Origin: Phialocephala subalpina | Taxonomy: Eukaryota > Ascomycota > Leotiomycetes > Helotiales > Mollisiaceae | Assembly: GCA_900073065.1 (NCBI GenBank) | Contig: FJOG01000001.1 | Coordinates: 1,892,439-1,956,438, forward strand | DNA: 64,000 bases | Reading direction: 5' to 3' | Part shown: piece by piece, positions 12,844 to 26,640 of the stretch | Position numbering within the stretch: the stretch's first letter is position 1 | Layout: every line of letters begins with the position of its first letter | Translations under genes and position numbers: made by a program | The notes under the pieces: model-generated | Databases searched by the model: none | Told to the model about the DNA's origin: nothing | What the model saw: the letters and a program-made list of their open reading frames with translations, nothing else

Positions 12844-14893
12844 GCTGCGAGAAATGCGAGAAACACTCAATTCATGTCGCAAAAACAGCTCGACCAGTCC
12901 CTTTCTACGACACAAGAATCGCAAGCTACTTTCGAGAACAATCCCTTGCTCTTTGGCACAATTACCTCGTACACCTCGAAACCGAACACAAGACCGGCGG
13001 AAGACCGCACAGACAACACCATGGCGAATCTGCGACTCGCTCCTGAGGCAGGTTCATCGGATCCTCAAGAGTCTGAAGCTACCACTTCTGCCTTAATCTC
13101 GAGACCTGAACCTACGGAATGGAGCCTCTAGCTCGTAGGCATGGAAGGTTTCACCTTGCCTCACAACATGATGATCCCTGTTGGCACTAACACTGTTGGC
13201 CTTCCAATCCTTCTCTCTAACATTGCTCAGATTGAAGCCCACGTCAGAAAGCTCCCCACCCCTCGCCAACAATATGATGAGTTTATCAGAATCAGTCTCA
13301 TCATGCACAATATGATGGAGGATTTTGGTGCCACTGGCAGTGCTCTACTCTATCTGATCGAGCAAAGCCGGATCCCTCAACTAGTCGGAGTCACTGATGA
13401 GGTCTTTCGTGCTGACTTCGAAGAACTGATTGAGATGACTCACGTGGTTAAGGCTAGTCGCGATCAGACTAAAGACGCGATCAAAGCTCTCTTCAAGCTT
13501 GTCGGATCCAAAACACGAGGAAGGGCCTTAGTCAACGACTTGCTAAAACTCAAATATAGCGAGAAAGTCTTTCGCCTCGTTGCTAAAATAGCCAAAAGGA
13601 GTGCTTCGATCAGCGAAGCCGTTCACAGCTTGAACAATGCTATTATTGACAACTTGAGGGAAGAGCATCCGCAAGGCTCTAGAGTTTCCAAGAATATCTC
13701 CCCTCGAGAAGCCGAAAAAGCCTCGAAAGTAGCTGATAGCTTTGAGCTGTTCCTTTCTAAGCCTTTGTCGGTCAAGGAAATAGCAGAATTGGGCATACGC
13801 TATACTCTGTGTGGTCTGTTGTCACATCACGGCCCTCTTCACAAGTTCGTCCCATTCAAGGACGACGCAAAGGGAAATGGGCTTACGAGAGATGGAGAGG
13901 TCACGGGGTATGTCTTTGGAGGGATTAGAGACTTTGGGGAAGGCTTTTAGTGGCTTGAAAAGGTGCAGTGTGATGATTACTATGACATCGCACTAAAGAA
14001 TCAAGCAGTCAAGCTTGCCGAGGAGCAAGGACCTGCTCCGAAGGCAGCGGGAGCTAGAGGTGAGGTTTCGGTTGGAGTAGGCATTGGACTTGATGGAGAG
14101 GAAATCTCTGGGGTCGTGGTTGAGGAGATGATGAGACACTTAGCGGGAGTTGGAGAGCTGAGCAGTGATGTGGAGATGAATTTTGGAGGAGGGGGTAAAG
14201 GATTAATGGGACAAAGACTTGAGACGGGGGCGAGCAAGGATTTTGAGCAGGCTGGAGCTGAGATGGAAGCTAACGAGGATATAGGCAAAAAGGACGAGGA
14301 ATTGGTAGAGAAGGCTACCAAGAAAAGAAGAAAAATCGAGACCACGGAGACTTATCGTTTGTTTCTTCTGCGAAGAGAGGCTCTCCTCAAGTTAAAAAGG
14401 ACCCGGTCGCCAACTGCAACTGCAACCTGAGTCATTGGAAGGCTGCCGTGGAGAATCATGCCTTTGACAACTGGGCTTTCAGCTATAAGTTCAACTTCGG
14501 CAAACGTCTTACACACGGCCTCTTTCAGGAGAATCCTGGCGCTGCTGTCCCCTGTCTTGGCATCTTTACTGTATTTTCCGAGGATTTGGCATGAAGGTTG
14601 TCGTCGACTTAGATGAGGAAGACCTTAGCACGCAACTAACCCGCGATCTTCGCGGCTTTCAAGCTATCATGGCAATTGCCAAGCAATCCAAGAGCCCATG
14701 GCGAGCCGTTCTCATTGCTCCTCGCACGAAGAACCTTTTTGTCCAGACCGAGAAAGTTAAGAAAGTTCTAAGAGAGAAAAAACATGCATCTCTTGGTTCT
14801 AGACAAAGAATAATGGATATACATAGGAAGGACGCCTTAGCCAATCCTTTAGTTGTTCTACTAAGACCCTCAGCCTATCCACCAAATGGCTAA
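12802..14893 (+). pseudogene. Large uncharacterised gene broken by two TAG codons and frameshifts
   Basis: One reading frame from ATG 12802 to TGA 14428 (1,629 nt) is interrupted only by TAG 13129-13131 and TAG 13948-13950. Coding-like sequence then moves to the next frame (about 14410-14594, KAAVENHAFDNWAFSYKF) and to the third frame (14591-14893, starting MKVVVDLDEEDL). The middle piece (13141-13947) is helix-rich. After the second TAG the frame resumes with QCDDYYDIALKNQAVKL, then a Gly/Glu-rich part and a basic stretch KKRRK. The composition is even across the stops, as expected for one former gene. Both TAGs could come from CAG by C-to-T change. I do not recognise the family. The right end abuts the AT-rich block. 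Confidence 0.55.
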
Positions 14894-14929
14894 TCATCCA
14901 ATTGAATAGTTGAAATTAAAAGTCATTTT

Positions 14930-15975
14930 GAAGTTATAGAAGCCGGTATTGAGACGTGCCTATTAGCTCCAAACTATTGCATTCCATTGGGCAAACAAAA
15001 TTCCGACTTTAAAAGCCCCGAGTAGTTTTATATTCTATCGATATAAAAAAGATTTAAATTAAAAGGATATAATAAAAATTATGGGTTAATTAACTATTTA
15101 TCACTTCGATAATATTTAAATTCCAAGTTTTTCATTTTAATAAAAATTCAAAATTCAAAACTTAAAAATACAAAATAATAAAATCAAATATATTAAAACC
15201 CTTTTATAATAAAGTAAATTTATTCTTATTTCATTTATTAAATAATACTAATTAAATAATTAAATAATTATATAAATAATTATATATTAAACGCAAATAA
15301 TAAAAATAAAAATTATTTCGTAATAATATAATTAGGAATTTTTTCCCGATATATAATATATTTCTTTTATTAATATCCAATAAAGAAATTAGCTAATAAT
15401 TTAATTATAATATAAAATTATATTTTTAATTTCTATATAATAAATAAATAACTTGAGAAAATTATAATTATATTTTATTATTATATATAAAATTAAATAT
15501 TCTATTAATATAATTTTTGATTAATTTATAATTATTACTTAAATTACGTAGTTTTTATAATCTATATAAAACTCGCGTAAATTTACACGTAAAATAAAAG
15601 GTTTTACGAAGGTTATATAATTATATAACGTGGATAGGAAATAAGGATTATATTAGCCAATTAAATTAAAATATTTTAATATTCCTAGTTAATAAAATAT
15701 TATTTATTCAATCTTATGCATCCTTTAATAAGCCGCATTACGTGATATCTCAACTATATACTTTAGCGTATATATTACAAATTATTACTTTTAAATTATA
15801 ATTTTATATATAAAAGCTTTTTAAATCTCTAATTAAAAAAACAAAGATTAATTTAATATTCACTTAATTTATTATTACCTCTTTTTATTTTATACTTTAT
15901 ATCACTTTTTTATTCCCTCGTATCTCTCCCTTTTATTACTCTTATATTTGTTTTGTTTGTTCGTTTGGCGACTAC
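14930..15975. other. AT-rich island, probable RIP-mutated repeat
   Basis: About 1 kb consisting almost entirely of A and T (runs such as ATTAAATAATTAAATAATTA), with sharp edges to DNA of normal composition. No open frames. In Pezizomycotina such blocks are usually transposon copies destroyed by repeat-induced point mutation. It separates the broken gene at 12.8-14.9 kb from the truncated transporter. Confidence 0.85.
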
Positions 15976-16080
15976 TCTACTCGAGGCTTGCTCTACTCGA
16001 GGTTTGTAGTTGAGGTTTGGTGCATTTATAGCTTGGTATGCTCGAGGCTTGTTGCTTGAGGTGTAGTGCGTTAAGGCTTA

Positions 16081-16128
16081 ATCTGCTCGAGGTTTGATCT
16101 GCTCGAGGTTTGGTCTGCTCGAGGTTTA
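16081..16128. repeat. Tandem repeat, three 16-bp units
   Basis: Units 16081-16096 and 16097-16112 are identical (ATCTGCTCGAGGTTTG); the third differs at two positions. More diverged CTCGAGGYTTG copies extend upstream from about 15979, so the array once covered about 150 bp. Confidence 0.9.
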
Positions 16129-16533
16129 CGGCCGATGCCGAGTCTGTTTTGGTATCAGATGCTACGAGGTCTGGGCATCATACTGTGGGTAAAGATCGTA
16201 TTGTTCAGTCTGGAGAGCTAGCTAGGGAGGAGAGTGAGGATATAAGAGTCTGCGAGATTACCCCTGAACTATACTCCATATGGAATGAGAGTTTGACCCA
16301 CTACACGTGACCAGCAACTGACATTTGGGCACTTTGATAGACTGGTACTAAATGCAGCTTAGGCTTGGTATTGCCTTTGTGCAAGAAGAATAAGATGTGC
16401 TACTATATCACAGTCTGAGTGTTTATTTGTTTATTTGTTTGTTGATATGGTGCAAGTGTAAGCTCGAGGGTTAAGTACTAGAGAGTAATTATAGAGGAGA
16501 GATTGAGGTATAAGCAAACAAGTAAAGTTCTAG

Positions 16534-17573
16534 ATGGTTCGAAGGATTAGGCACCTGAAACTTAATGTACTCCCGAGGAACCACTCGCAAAGAGCTCGAC
16601 TCCTAAAAAAAAGCAAAACTAGGGCTCTTTTCGTTGGAGTGATCACACTACTCACTTTCGCGTCTCAACTCGCAGGCAATTCTATTTTGACTTTCTTTCA
16701 ACCCACGATGCTTCAGGCTGTTGGTGTCACTTCCGTTACGAGAAAGCTGTTGCTGACTTTTGCTTCCTCAATCGTGAGTATCCCCCACTCTTCACTGTGC
16801 GTTTCGACATAGCTGATGGAGACTCCACCCACAGGTATCTTACTCAGGGGCCGTCATAGGAAGTGCAACCAATGACTGGATTTTGAGATGCACGAGGTAG
16901 GTTCAATGACCCACAGACTTAGGTTCAGCTAACATTGGGTTAACGTTGGGTAACAGATTCGTGTGGGGTTCTTTCTCTCCCGCTTCAGCTCTGGCTCTCG
17001 TGACTGGCATGTCATCCAAAGTGGCTGCAGCCACGGATAAAGGAGACGTGCCCTCAAAAGCAATTTCAGGCGTTGGGATTTTTGCTATCTTCTTATTTGG
17101 TTGGATCTTTAGCTTTGTGTATACACCAAACCAGGTTTGTTCCCTTAGAACTGGATGAAGAGATAATTGTGCTGACCAATATAAGTCGCTCTACTGCACA
17201 GAAGTCCTAAATCAAGAAATCCGAGCAAAAGGCATCTCCCTGCACGCTCTAGAAAGCAATCTCGCAACCATTTTCTTCACATATACCACCTCCATTGTAT
17301 TGGGAGATATCAGCTGGAGTAGGTCCTCTTACCCGTTCGTTGAGTTTCCAGTAATAATTGATCACAGAATACTACTTTGTATGGATTGGAGTCGATTTTG
17401 TAGCTGGATTTCTCTGGTTCTTTTTCGGTGTAGAGACAGTGGGAAGGACGATCGAAGAATTGGACGCTTGTTTCGAGGCTAAGTTCCCGCCGAAAGCATC
17501 ATGGAAGAGGACGAAGATTGTTAAGAGTGATAATGAGGAGATTGGGGTCAAGGTTGCGGGTTTGGGGGCTTGA
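16534..17573 (+). pseudogene. 5'-truncated MFS sugar transporter (C-terminal half only)
   Basis: Five exons join in frame: 16534-16773, 16835-16896, 16957-17134, 17186-17318 and 17368-17573, with normal 50-61-nt introns. They encode 272 residues matching the second half (membrane helices 7-12) of a fungal sugar/lactose-permease-type MFS transporter: ASQLAGNSILTFFQ, then FGWIFSFVYTPNQ, then CTEVLNQEIRAKGIS, then YFVWIGVDFVAGF and VETVGRTIEELDACFEAKF. The last is the typical end of the family, PETKGRTLEE-like. The N-terminal six helices, about 250 residues, are absent: upstream there is only repeat and AT-rich DNA. The remaining exons show no stops, so the truncation is probably recent. A half transporter is unlikely to work. 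Confidence 0.8.
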
Positions 17574-18240
17574 GGGATTGTGGTGTTGGAAAGTGTGCAA
17601 TGTTATCTGCGGAGGAGGCTGTAGTACGAGGAGAACTTGAGAGCTGAAATTTGAGGACGAGTCGAGTTTAAGTCCATTTATCAGGCTCAGAGACACGACA
17701 CTTGAGGCAGCACTGATTACCAATATTCTAGCATATTGCAATAACTTAAACCCTTCTAGATATGACTACATCCAGCGCTCGAATAGAGATCTCGAGATAT
17801 GGAGTGTAGAAGAATGAAAATGGCAAGAAACGAGCTATCAAATAGTATTACAACCTAAGCAAGAAACAAACTCTGTGATGTAAGATCTTAGAACATGTTC
17901 GATGATGGGGATGACCTTTGCACTTGCTGCTCCAATTTTGATCTAGGGGAGAAATCATGTCCCAGACAATTGGCGTATTGAGAGCACTTGCTGAATCTGA
18001 GAAACCGACTCGTGGCTCTAAACAGAGAACATGCTCTCAAATCATGACTGAAATCCAGAGTCGCAGTGTGACACGCATTACTACAGACCTACAGGGTTGG
18101 TAAGAGTGCCGCCAAACAACAAGAAGTTATCGTGCCATGAATGGATCTATGCATTCCGTATGGTATTGGTACAAATTCGAGTCTAGTCCGATGCTCGATG
18201 ATATGCTGATGACGCCAACACAAGAAACAGATTGCCTCAT
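17574..18240. other. Intergenic, convergent 3' ends
   Basis: Spacer between the transporter remnant and rpt4, which converge. No open frame of note. Confidence 0.6.
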
Positions 18241-19564
18241 TTAGAGTTTTTGGTACTCCAGCTTGCCCTCCAACTTCTTCGATTCTGCCACCTTGCGTAC
18301 TGCCTTGTTGAAATCATCCTGGTTGACTGCATCTCTGTAATCCTTGATGGCGAACAGGCCGCTGGCATAAAGTTAGTAAGAGCCTTTGGCGATTGAGGGA
18401 TGGACATACGCTTCTGTGACGACGTTTCGCAGGTCGGCTCCGTTCAGACCATCACTCATCTTGACCACGCTCTCGAAATCAATATCACCTTCCGTAACGA
18501 CACCAGCAGCATGAATTTTCATAATCTCCAGACGCCCAACCTCATTTGGAAGAGGGATTTCGATCTTCCTGTCCAATCGTCCAGCTCTGAGAAGGGCAGG
18601 GTCGAGGGTATCCGGTCTGTTCGTAGCCATAATGATCTTCGTCTTGCCCAAGTAATCGAATCCATCAAGTTGATTCAGCAGTTCCATCAATGTTCGCTGA
18701 ATTTCACGATCTGCTGATGTACCCTCCGAAAATCTGCGACCTCCAATAGCGTCGATTTCGTCCATGAAGATAATACATGGCTCGTGTTCTTTGGCGTATC
18801 CGAACATTTCTCTGATTAGACGTGCAGACTCTCCAATGTATTTATCGACGATCGCAGAGGAGACAACTGTTCAGAATTAGCTACCCAACCTACCATTATC
18901 GTGACCAAGACATACCCTTCAAGAAGTTCGTTTCTAAACTGCTAGCCACAGCTCTTGCCAGTAAAGTCTTTCCTGTTCCTGGAGGTCCGTACAACAAAAC
19001 ACCTTTGGGAGGCTTGATACCGACTCTCAAGAAGAGCTCAGGGTTCTTCAAGGGAAGCTCAATAACTTCTCTCAGCTCTCTGATCTGGTCGTTCAGTCCA
19101 CCGATTCCACCAAAGCTAACCTGACCTGGATCCTCCAAAGACATATTGTACACAAGCGGGTCGACTTCTCGGGGTAGCATTCGCATGATTGTGAGGGTTG
19201 TCATGTCCAGAGCAACTCGAGTTCCTTGCTTTAGCGCAGCCTTATCAACCTTCGACCGACAACCAACGACATATCTGGGACCCGAAGAAGCTTTGACGAT
19301 GACTGCAGAATAGTATTAGCTGTGGCTCTGTTGAACTCATCCTGATAGCTACTCACATCTCTCATCATCAAGCTGTTTCAACACCTCACCGATGATCTGC
19401 CCAACACTTTGTAATGCTTTGATGTTGTCCTCTGTGTGGTCAAACTCCTTCTGTAACCCCTTGATTTCCAACCGTAATGACTTCAGCTTTGCCTCCCATT
19501 CTCTTGACTCCAGTAGCTTGGTCTTGAAGGATTCAAGCGCATGCGCACGCTCTTCGTCTGACAT
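18241..19564 (-). CDS. rpt4: 26S proteasome regulatory ATPase subunit Rpt4
   Basis: One of six AAA ATPases in the base of the 19S particle, which unfold ubiquitinated proteins and feed them to the 20S core. Exons (minus strand): 19564-19357, 19302-18916, 18866-18410 and 18361-18241, giving 390 residues, the normal length. In order: an N-terminal coiled coil ([18 protein letters not shown]) followed by [20 protein letters not shown], the Rpt4 hallmark; an OB-fold part ([15 protein letters not shown]); Walker A GPPGTGKT; Walker [13 protein letters not shown]; an arginine finger region [14 protein letters not shown]; and the C-terminal KLEYQKL. All introns are 49-55 nt. The call as Rpt4 rather than another Rpt rests on the coiled-coil and C-terminal sequences. 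Confidence 0.97.
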
Positions 19565-20694
19565 CTTGTAGGACGTGATTTGGGTGGAAATTGAAGGTGT
19601 TCCGGTATTGCAGGTTGAAGGAAGGTAGTTCTCAGGTCGAGAGGAGACGAGGGTTCGTGAGGCTGAAGTTATGTTGATGCCAGCTCTCGTTCAGGCGACG
19701 AGCTTCACGCGTAATGAGCGAGTCACGTGTTTACTATATGTGAAATACCTTCACCCTTGAAAGCCTCCAAATACCGTTCAAAACGACTTCACTCACAAAC
19801 GTTCATACCGACTGATGCACCATAACACTATTCAGAGGCCCTCAGGTTTCCCGAAGCCTCAAAGATTCTCAATGTTGCTTAAAACACGATCTGATCGGCC
19901 GTCAATGAGTATCTTGTAGATATCAAACTTCTCAAGCCTTCATTCTTACAAACCCTTTACTTTCAGAGAATTGAGCTTTGAATGACGGCCAGGGCTTGTG
20001 TAACTCTGAGGTCTGGGGCTCGAGCTGGATGATATCAATTTGAAGGTGTTACAATCAAGGGTCCGGAATTATATCCTGCAGCATCACCTTATACGGTATC
20101 CTCAAAAATGTGGACTTTGAGGCATCGAAAACTGTAATGTAAAATTACTTCACAATCACACCATAAAACGCACAAGAGCTTGGGTACACAGAGGCGATAA
20201 ATGGTGTGACCGTATGCCAGTGGTTGACCATGTCCGTAGACACGTCTTCAAACCTTTGGATGTCCCAACACAGCTTGGCACATTGGAGACCGGTGAGTGT
20301 CTAGCGTATGAGAAGACAGTATATCTATCATCAATACTGTACTTCCGTAACTCTTGTGGCCATGTTATGACTCGATATCCCACGGAATTGAGTTTCGTGA
20401 TGGGGACAAACGGCCTTTCTGAGGCTCTCGGCAAATTTTCAACATGTGATGTAAACACAATTGGCAGTCTGGGAGCTTCAACAGCACGAGATGTTAAAAA
20501 GGATTTGCGTCTTTTGCTTTCGTAAGGCTGCACCACGGGCTGATCGCTGTTTATTCGGTGGAATACCCATGTAAACTGACTTGCAGGGGTAGTCCGCCCC
20601 TCTACCATCCCACCACAAAAGAGTGCTTCATCGCTTCTTCAGCGCGAAAACAAACCCCTCCTTCTTCACATCTTCCCTCAAGCCACAACCACAA
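19565..20694. other. Divergent intergenic region, rpt4 / enolase
   Basis: No gene supported. A CACGTG E-box lies at 19724-19729, about 160 bp upstream of the rpt4 start. Frames near 20156-20608 on both strands overlap each other and lack a family pattern. Confidence 0.5.
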
Positions 20695-22567
<1,873 letters not shown>

Positions 22568-23234
22568 ACAATTCTGCCAAACAGTAGAACCAGTTTATGC
22601 GGCATGATGAATAGCTTTAGTTATGGCTTATGATACCGGTAGATGAGGAAACAATAAAAGTGCTTACTCCATCACATCATCTGAGAACAGCGACGTAGTG
22701 AGACTGAACCTCGCATCAAGCGCGCTACAACCAGTAAGGAGAAGTGTGAGATGGCAGATTTTTAGGGAAGATACTTGAGCTCTAAAGCCAAAGCGTGTTT
22801 AGGAAATCCAGGACCCTCGTCGCAGGCGTAGTGTTTGGACATCGCGAGGTCCGGTCCCGCAGGTTGATATATGTGGTCGGCTAATATCTCAGCGTTTACT
22901 TTCCTGCCGGAATCGGAAATGCAGTTGATTCTCCATTAATCGGGTACAAATATGAACATATAAATAATGCCGGTAGTAATCTTTTCTCCTAACGTGACTC
23001 CGAAGCTGTGCAACAAAAGAAAATTCGTCTACACGTGTCGAACCCGTCTCATAACCCTGCTTCCGGCTAGATAGTCGAGCCCTAGAACTACATCAGGCAC
23101 GACCACAAAGCCCAACTCCACCACCATCGCCTTTTCTTTTCTCTTACACAAAGTTTCTCTCACCAAAAATCCGATCAATCCCTCAATTCCGTCGCAACAA
23201 CTCGTACGCGTTATCCGACTACAACACCGTCAAA
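22568..23234. other. Intergenic
   Basis: 3' region of enolase and promoter of hcr1, which are in tandem. The last 150 bp before hcr1 are rich in CT and CA, like other leaders here. No gene. Confidence 0.6.
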
Positions 23235-24294
23235 ATGCCTGAGAAATGGGGTGAGCTCAAGCAATTTCCTTTGTTGCGTCATATCGCGACACCGTAGCCA
23301 TTTTGGCCACGAACACATATTTTTGACATCTGTGAACGTGCGGCTCGGCCAGCAGATCGACCTTGCAGGAAAATTATGCACAGTGATGAGTTTTCATTTC
23401 ATGGCTACAGTCGCTGACCGCTATTCTGCCGAACAGATGATGAGGAGAGTGATAGCTCGACTGGAGAATCATCGACTGCCGTCAAAGCCGTATCAACTCG
23501 ACGCAAGTTCGACGATGAAGAAGATGACAGCGATGTTCTAGAGAGCTGGGACGCAGCAGAGGACTCCGAGGTTGAGCGTGAGAAGGCGAAGAAGGAAGCT
23601 GAGCGCAAAGCCAAGGCAGATGCAGAGGCCGCCGCCAACAAGAAGAGCAAGGCTCAGCGTATCGCAGAGAAGAAGGCCGAGCATGCCCGAAGATTGGCAG
23701 AGGAGAGTGATGAGAGCAGCGAAGAGGAGACCGAAGCTGCGCGCAGAGAACGTCTTCGACGCACGGAACAAGAGTCTGACCTGAAGCACGCTGAAGACCT
23801 CTTCGGCAACATCGGTATCAGCAACAGTCGTAAGGTCACCACCGCAGCAAATGCTGTCCAAATTGACTCCAAGGACCCGACCGCCACCGTTGACTTGACC
23901 GCCCTTCCCTTGTTCGACCCGAAGACAAAGCTGCAATTCGAGAAGATGCGCGATACTCTCGTTCCTGTCCTGTCGAACAACTCCAAGAAGGCACACTATG
24001 TCATCTTCCTCCAAGAGTTCACGAAGCAATTGGCCAAGGATCTGCCCAGTGATCAGATCAAGAAGATTGCTAGCACCTTGACTGCCTTGAGCAACGAGAA
24101 GATGAAGGAAGAGAAGGCTGCCGAGAAGGGTGGCAAGAAGAGCAAGGCTCAGAAGACGAAGGTCACTCTGGTCGCAAGCAGAAACGCCGTGGGCCCTGAT
24201 ACTCAGGTCTATGATGACGACTACGGAGAGTAGGTTTGATGTTCTCTGGGAACTGGATTTCTTACTGACATTTCATAGTGACGACTTTATGTGA
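23235..24294 (+). CDS. hcr1: Eukaryotic translation initiation factor 3 subunit J
   Basis: eIF3j is a loosely bound eIF3 subunit that contacts the decoding centre of the 40S ribosome and also helps ribosome recycling. Exons: 23235-23250, 23437-24229 and 24279-24294, giving 274 residues. The protein is very acidic at the start (MPEKWDDEESDSS, FDDEEDDSDVLESWD), has a Lys/Glu/Ala coiled coil (EREKAKKEAERKAKADAEAA), a central LFDPKTKLQFEKMRDTL segment and a basic Lys-rich region. It ends in YGDDDFM, the family C-terminus. That end is only obtained by splicing a 49-nt intron; without it the frame stops at 24231. The first and last coding exons are both only 16 nt. Secure. Confidence 0.96.
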
Positions 24295-25572
24295 GCACGC
24301 TTTCCGAAAACAAGTTCATCTCTATCCCTCCCACCTCAACAACAAAATACGAAGTCTCTCCAGGCATCCACAAAATGCAATCTCGACCTAACGAAAAAAT
24401 ACCCTGCGCGTCGCGCAACTTACTCGAAAAGCCTAAGTGGACAACCGTCACCTCGCAAGTATGGCCAGTGTCAGATAGCAATCGCAATCAGCGTGATTGG
24501 GGAAGTGGGCTAGATAGGGAAAGCATTTGTGGAGGAACTTCCTTTCATGTTAGAGTGCATAAAGATGCGCAACACGTGCTGCTGTCCTGCTTTTGCTTCA
24601 TGGTTCGACTCGTTAAACATAAGCATAGTTCAGAGGCAGGTAGAATGATAGACTGAAATCGAATCCCAATGGGAACATGACTACGTCCTTGTGTCATATA
24701 TTTGTTGCGTGACGAGTTTCGAAAGCTTGAATTCCAGTCAGTGCGTCGTGGTTTTGTGTTCTTTGTCTACTCTGATGCTTCTTGTCTCTACACGTTTCGC
24801 AGCGGTGGAGTCTTAGGAGTGCCAGGACTACGGCGTTATTTAGAGAAGGTGAGTCCAGAAACCCAGAAATACTTTTGGCGCCAGACAGGACATTTAAAAC
24901 ATACAGAAAATGCAAGAAGTCGGATGCCCTCGATAGTCGCCTAGGAAAACCTATCAATTTATATCTATTTGCAGCTGCCATTGCTCTATATACGTCCTGG
25001 TTATAACTTGTAGGGTTCTCTTCCAGCACCAGTTACATCTCGCAACCTTCTCTTGTTTTTCATTCAGCCATGTCTTCGACCTACAAATTTCTAAATCCAG
25101 CATGCCACTGTCGGATCTCAGCAGCAAGGTCTCCCGCATCAGGCTTCGCCGAAAGTTCAGTCGCATTCAGGAGTCTGACATAAAATCAACCACAGCGTCA
25201 TGGAAGTACTGTGCATTTGAATGAGTTTGTTCACAGTCGTCAAAAGGCGTGGTGGGACTTCCATAGCGACCCAAAGTTCGGTATTGAAGTGTCGAAGCAG
25301 GGTTTCGTGAGGAAGGTATGGGGAAATCAATGGTATGGTCTCAGTGATTCGGAGGCGAGATGCTGTGAATCACTACAAGCTCGTTTTACTGCGTTGAGTA
25401 AGGGAGAAGCTTCACGCTCACTACGACGCTAATTTAGGGATCGTAAATTGAGTCAAATTCGACTATGAACTGAAATATAAATTAGATCATTATCCCTCTC
25501 TACCTTCCTCTACATCATCACCACGACTCTTTCTCGACAAGTACCAATCACTTCGCAATATCATCATTATCC
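24295..25572. other. No gene found (1.28 kb)
   Basis: Short frames on both strands, none with domain patterns or splice support. A small palindromic GCGTCGCGC motif sits near 24406. Possibly 3' UTR of hcr1 and the promoter of the secreted protein. Confidence 0.5.
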
Positions 25573-26210
25573 ATGCCCACCATGCATTTCACCATCCTCT
25601 TCTTCCTCTTCGCCCTCATACGGCTGAGCCGTGCGGTTTGCCCCAGTTTCAACTACGCCTTCTTCAATATGCAACAAGAACCATTTGACGTCTATACTTT
25701 CATGGTAACAGACGACGCCTGTCACGAAGTGGCATTCTGTGGCGATGCAAACCCGTGCGACGGCGAATGTCGAGAAATACTCCATTGCGCCCATACAGGC
25801 TCAGAGACACATGTTGATGGTATTACCATCGATGGGCTTCGGTATTCTCTCCCGTCGCTCTTCTGATCTCCAAGAACTGATGTAAGTGAAATAGGTACTT
25901 GTGTCGTGATGATCCGAATAAAGGGAGTTGTAAACTCGAAGGTGGTTATTGGGTTACTGTTGAGTCATGTTGCCGCAATGACGGAAAGAGAAATTTCGAG
26001 GAAGGCCGTATTAGTGAACGCGAATACATAGCCATCGAAGAAACAAATGCTATGCTCGATATACATCTACGAGAATACGAGGATGCACTTGCAAACGGAA
26101 CGAGTATCGTGGACATGGAGGCATTGAGGGAGGTTCAGAAGCGAGAGTTGAAGTTTGCTGAGATGAAGCAGTTGAAGGCTCGTCAGCTCGATGTCATCCT
26201 GGCAAGCTGA
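25573..26210 (+). CDS. Small secreted cysteine-rich protein
   Basis: Two exons, 25573-25841 and 25895-26210 (53-nt intron, GTATTC donor, AATAG acceptor, phase 2), give 194 residues. Residues 1 to about 21 are a clear signal peptide (hydrophobic core ILFFLFALI, small residue before VCPS). The secreted part holds ten cysteines within residues 23-137, including DDACHEVAFCGDANPC, LCRDDPNKGSC and ESCCRND. The block around Y-x-C-R-x-D-P-x-x-G-S-C followed by CCRND is, from memory, a recurring motif of small fungal secreted proteins. One NGT glycosylation site lies at the start of the C-terminal third, which is charged and helical. Such proteins are often effector candidates in plant-associated fungi; no toxicity is implied by sequence. 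Function unknown. Confidence 0.75.
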
Positions 26211-26640
26211 TGCTTGGCCCGTGCATAGTACTTACTCGATGCTTTTCAGCGAAGGAACTTGTCGAGGAGCATGGAGGTTATCCTTCCGATCCTGTATTGA
26301 TCGAGGAAATATGATTGGAATTATTCCCAATTTCACTTCAACTTTGGATGTAATCTGTGAGATAAAATAAAGTGTCTTGTTTCCACTCAATTCAAAGATT
26401 GCTGCAATCGTATTCGAATGTCGTCCCTGGTCTTTGACTACAGAAACTTTCATCATTGACTTCTCGTTATTCAAGAAATAATGCCGGCCGACCGAACTGA
26501 TTCATAATACCCAGAGCGCTTTTTTCTCCAATCCCAGCCAATGTCAGACCGCTGCCATATGTATTTACAATGATTACAATGATATGAAGAAAATGCCCGG
26601 TATATACCGGGCCACGGATAGAAGCAGTCTCTCTCGACCT
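26211..26640. other. Intergenic, convergent 3' ends
   Basis: Between the secreted-protein gene and the Chk2-type kinase, which converge. No gene seen. Confidence 0.6.

Noticed and set aside
20156..20608. Frames on both strands between rpt4 and enolase
   Set aside because: No family pattern; the location is a divergent promoter region.
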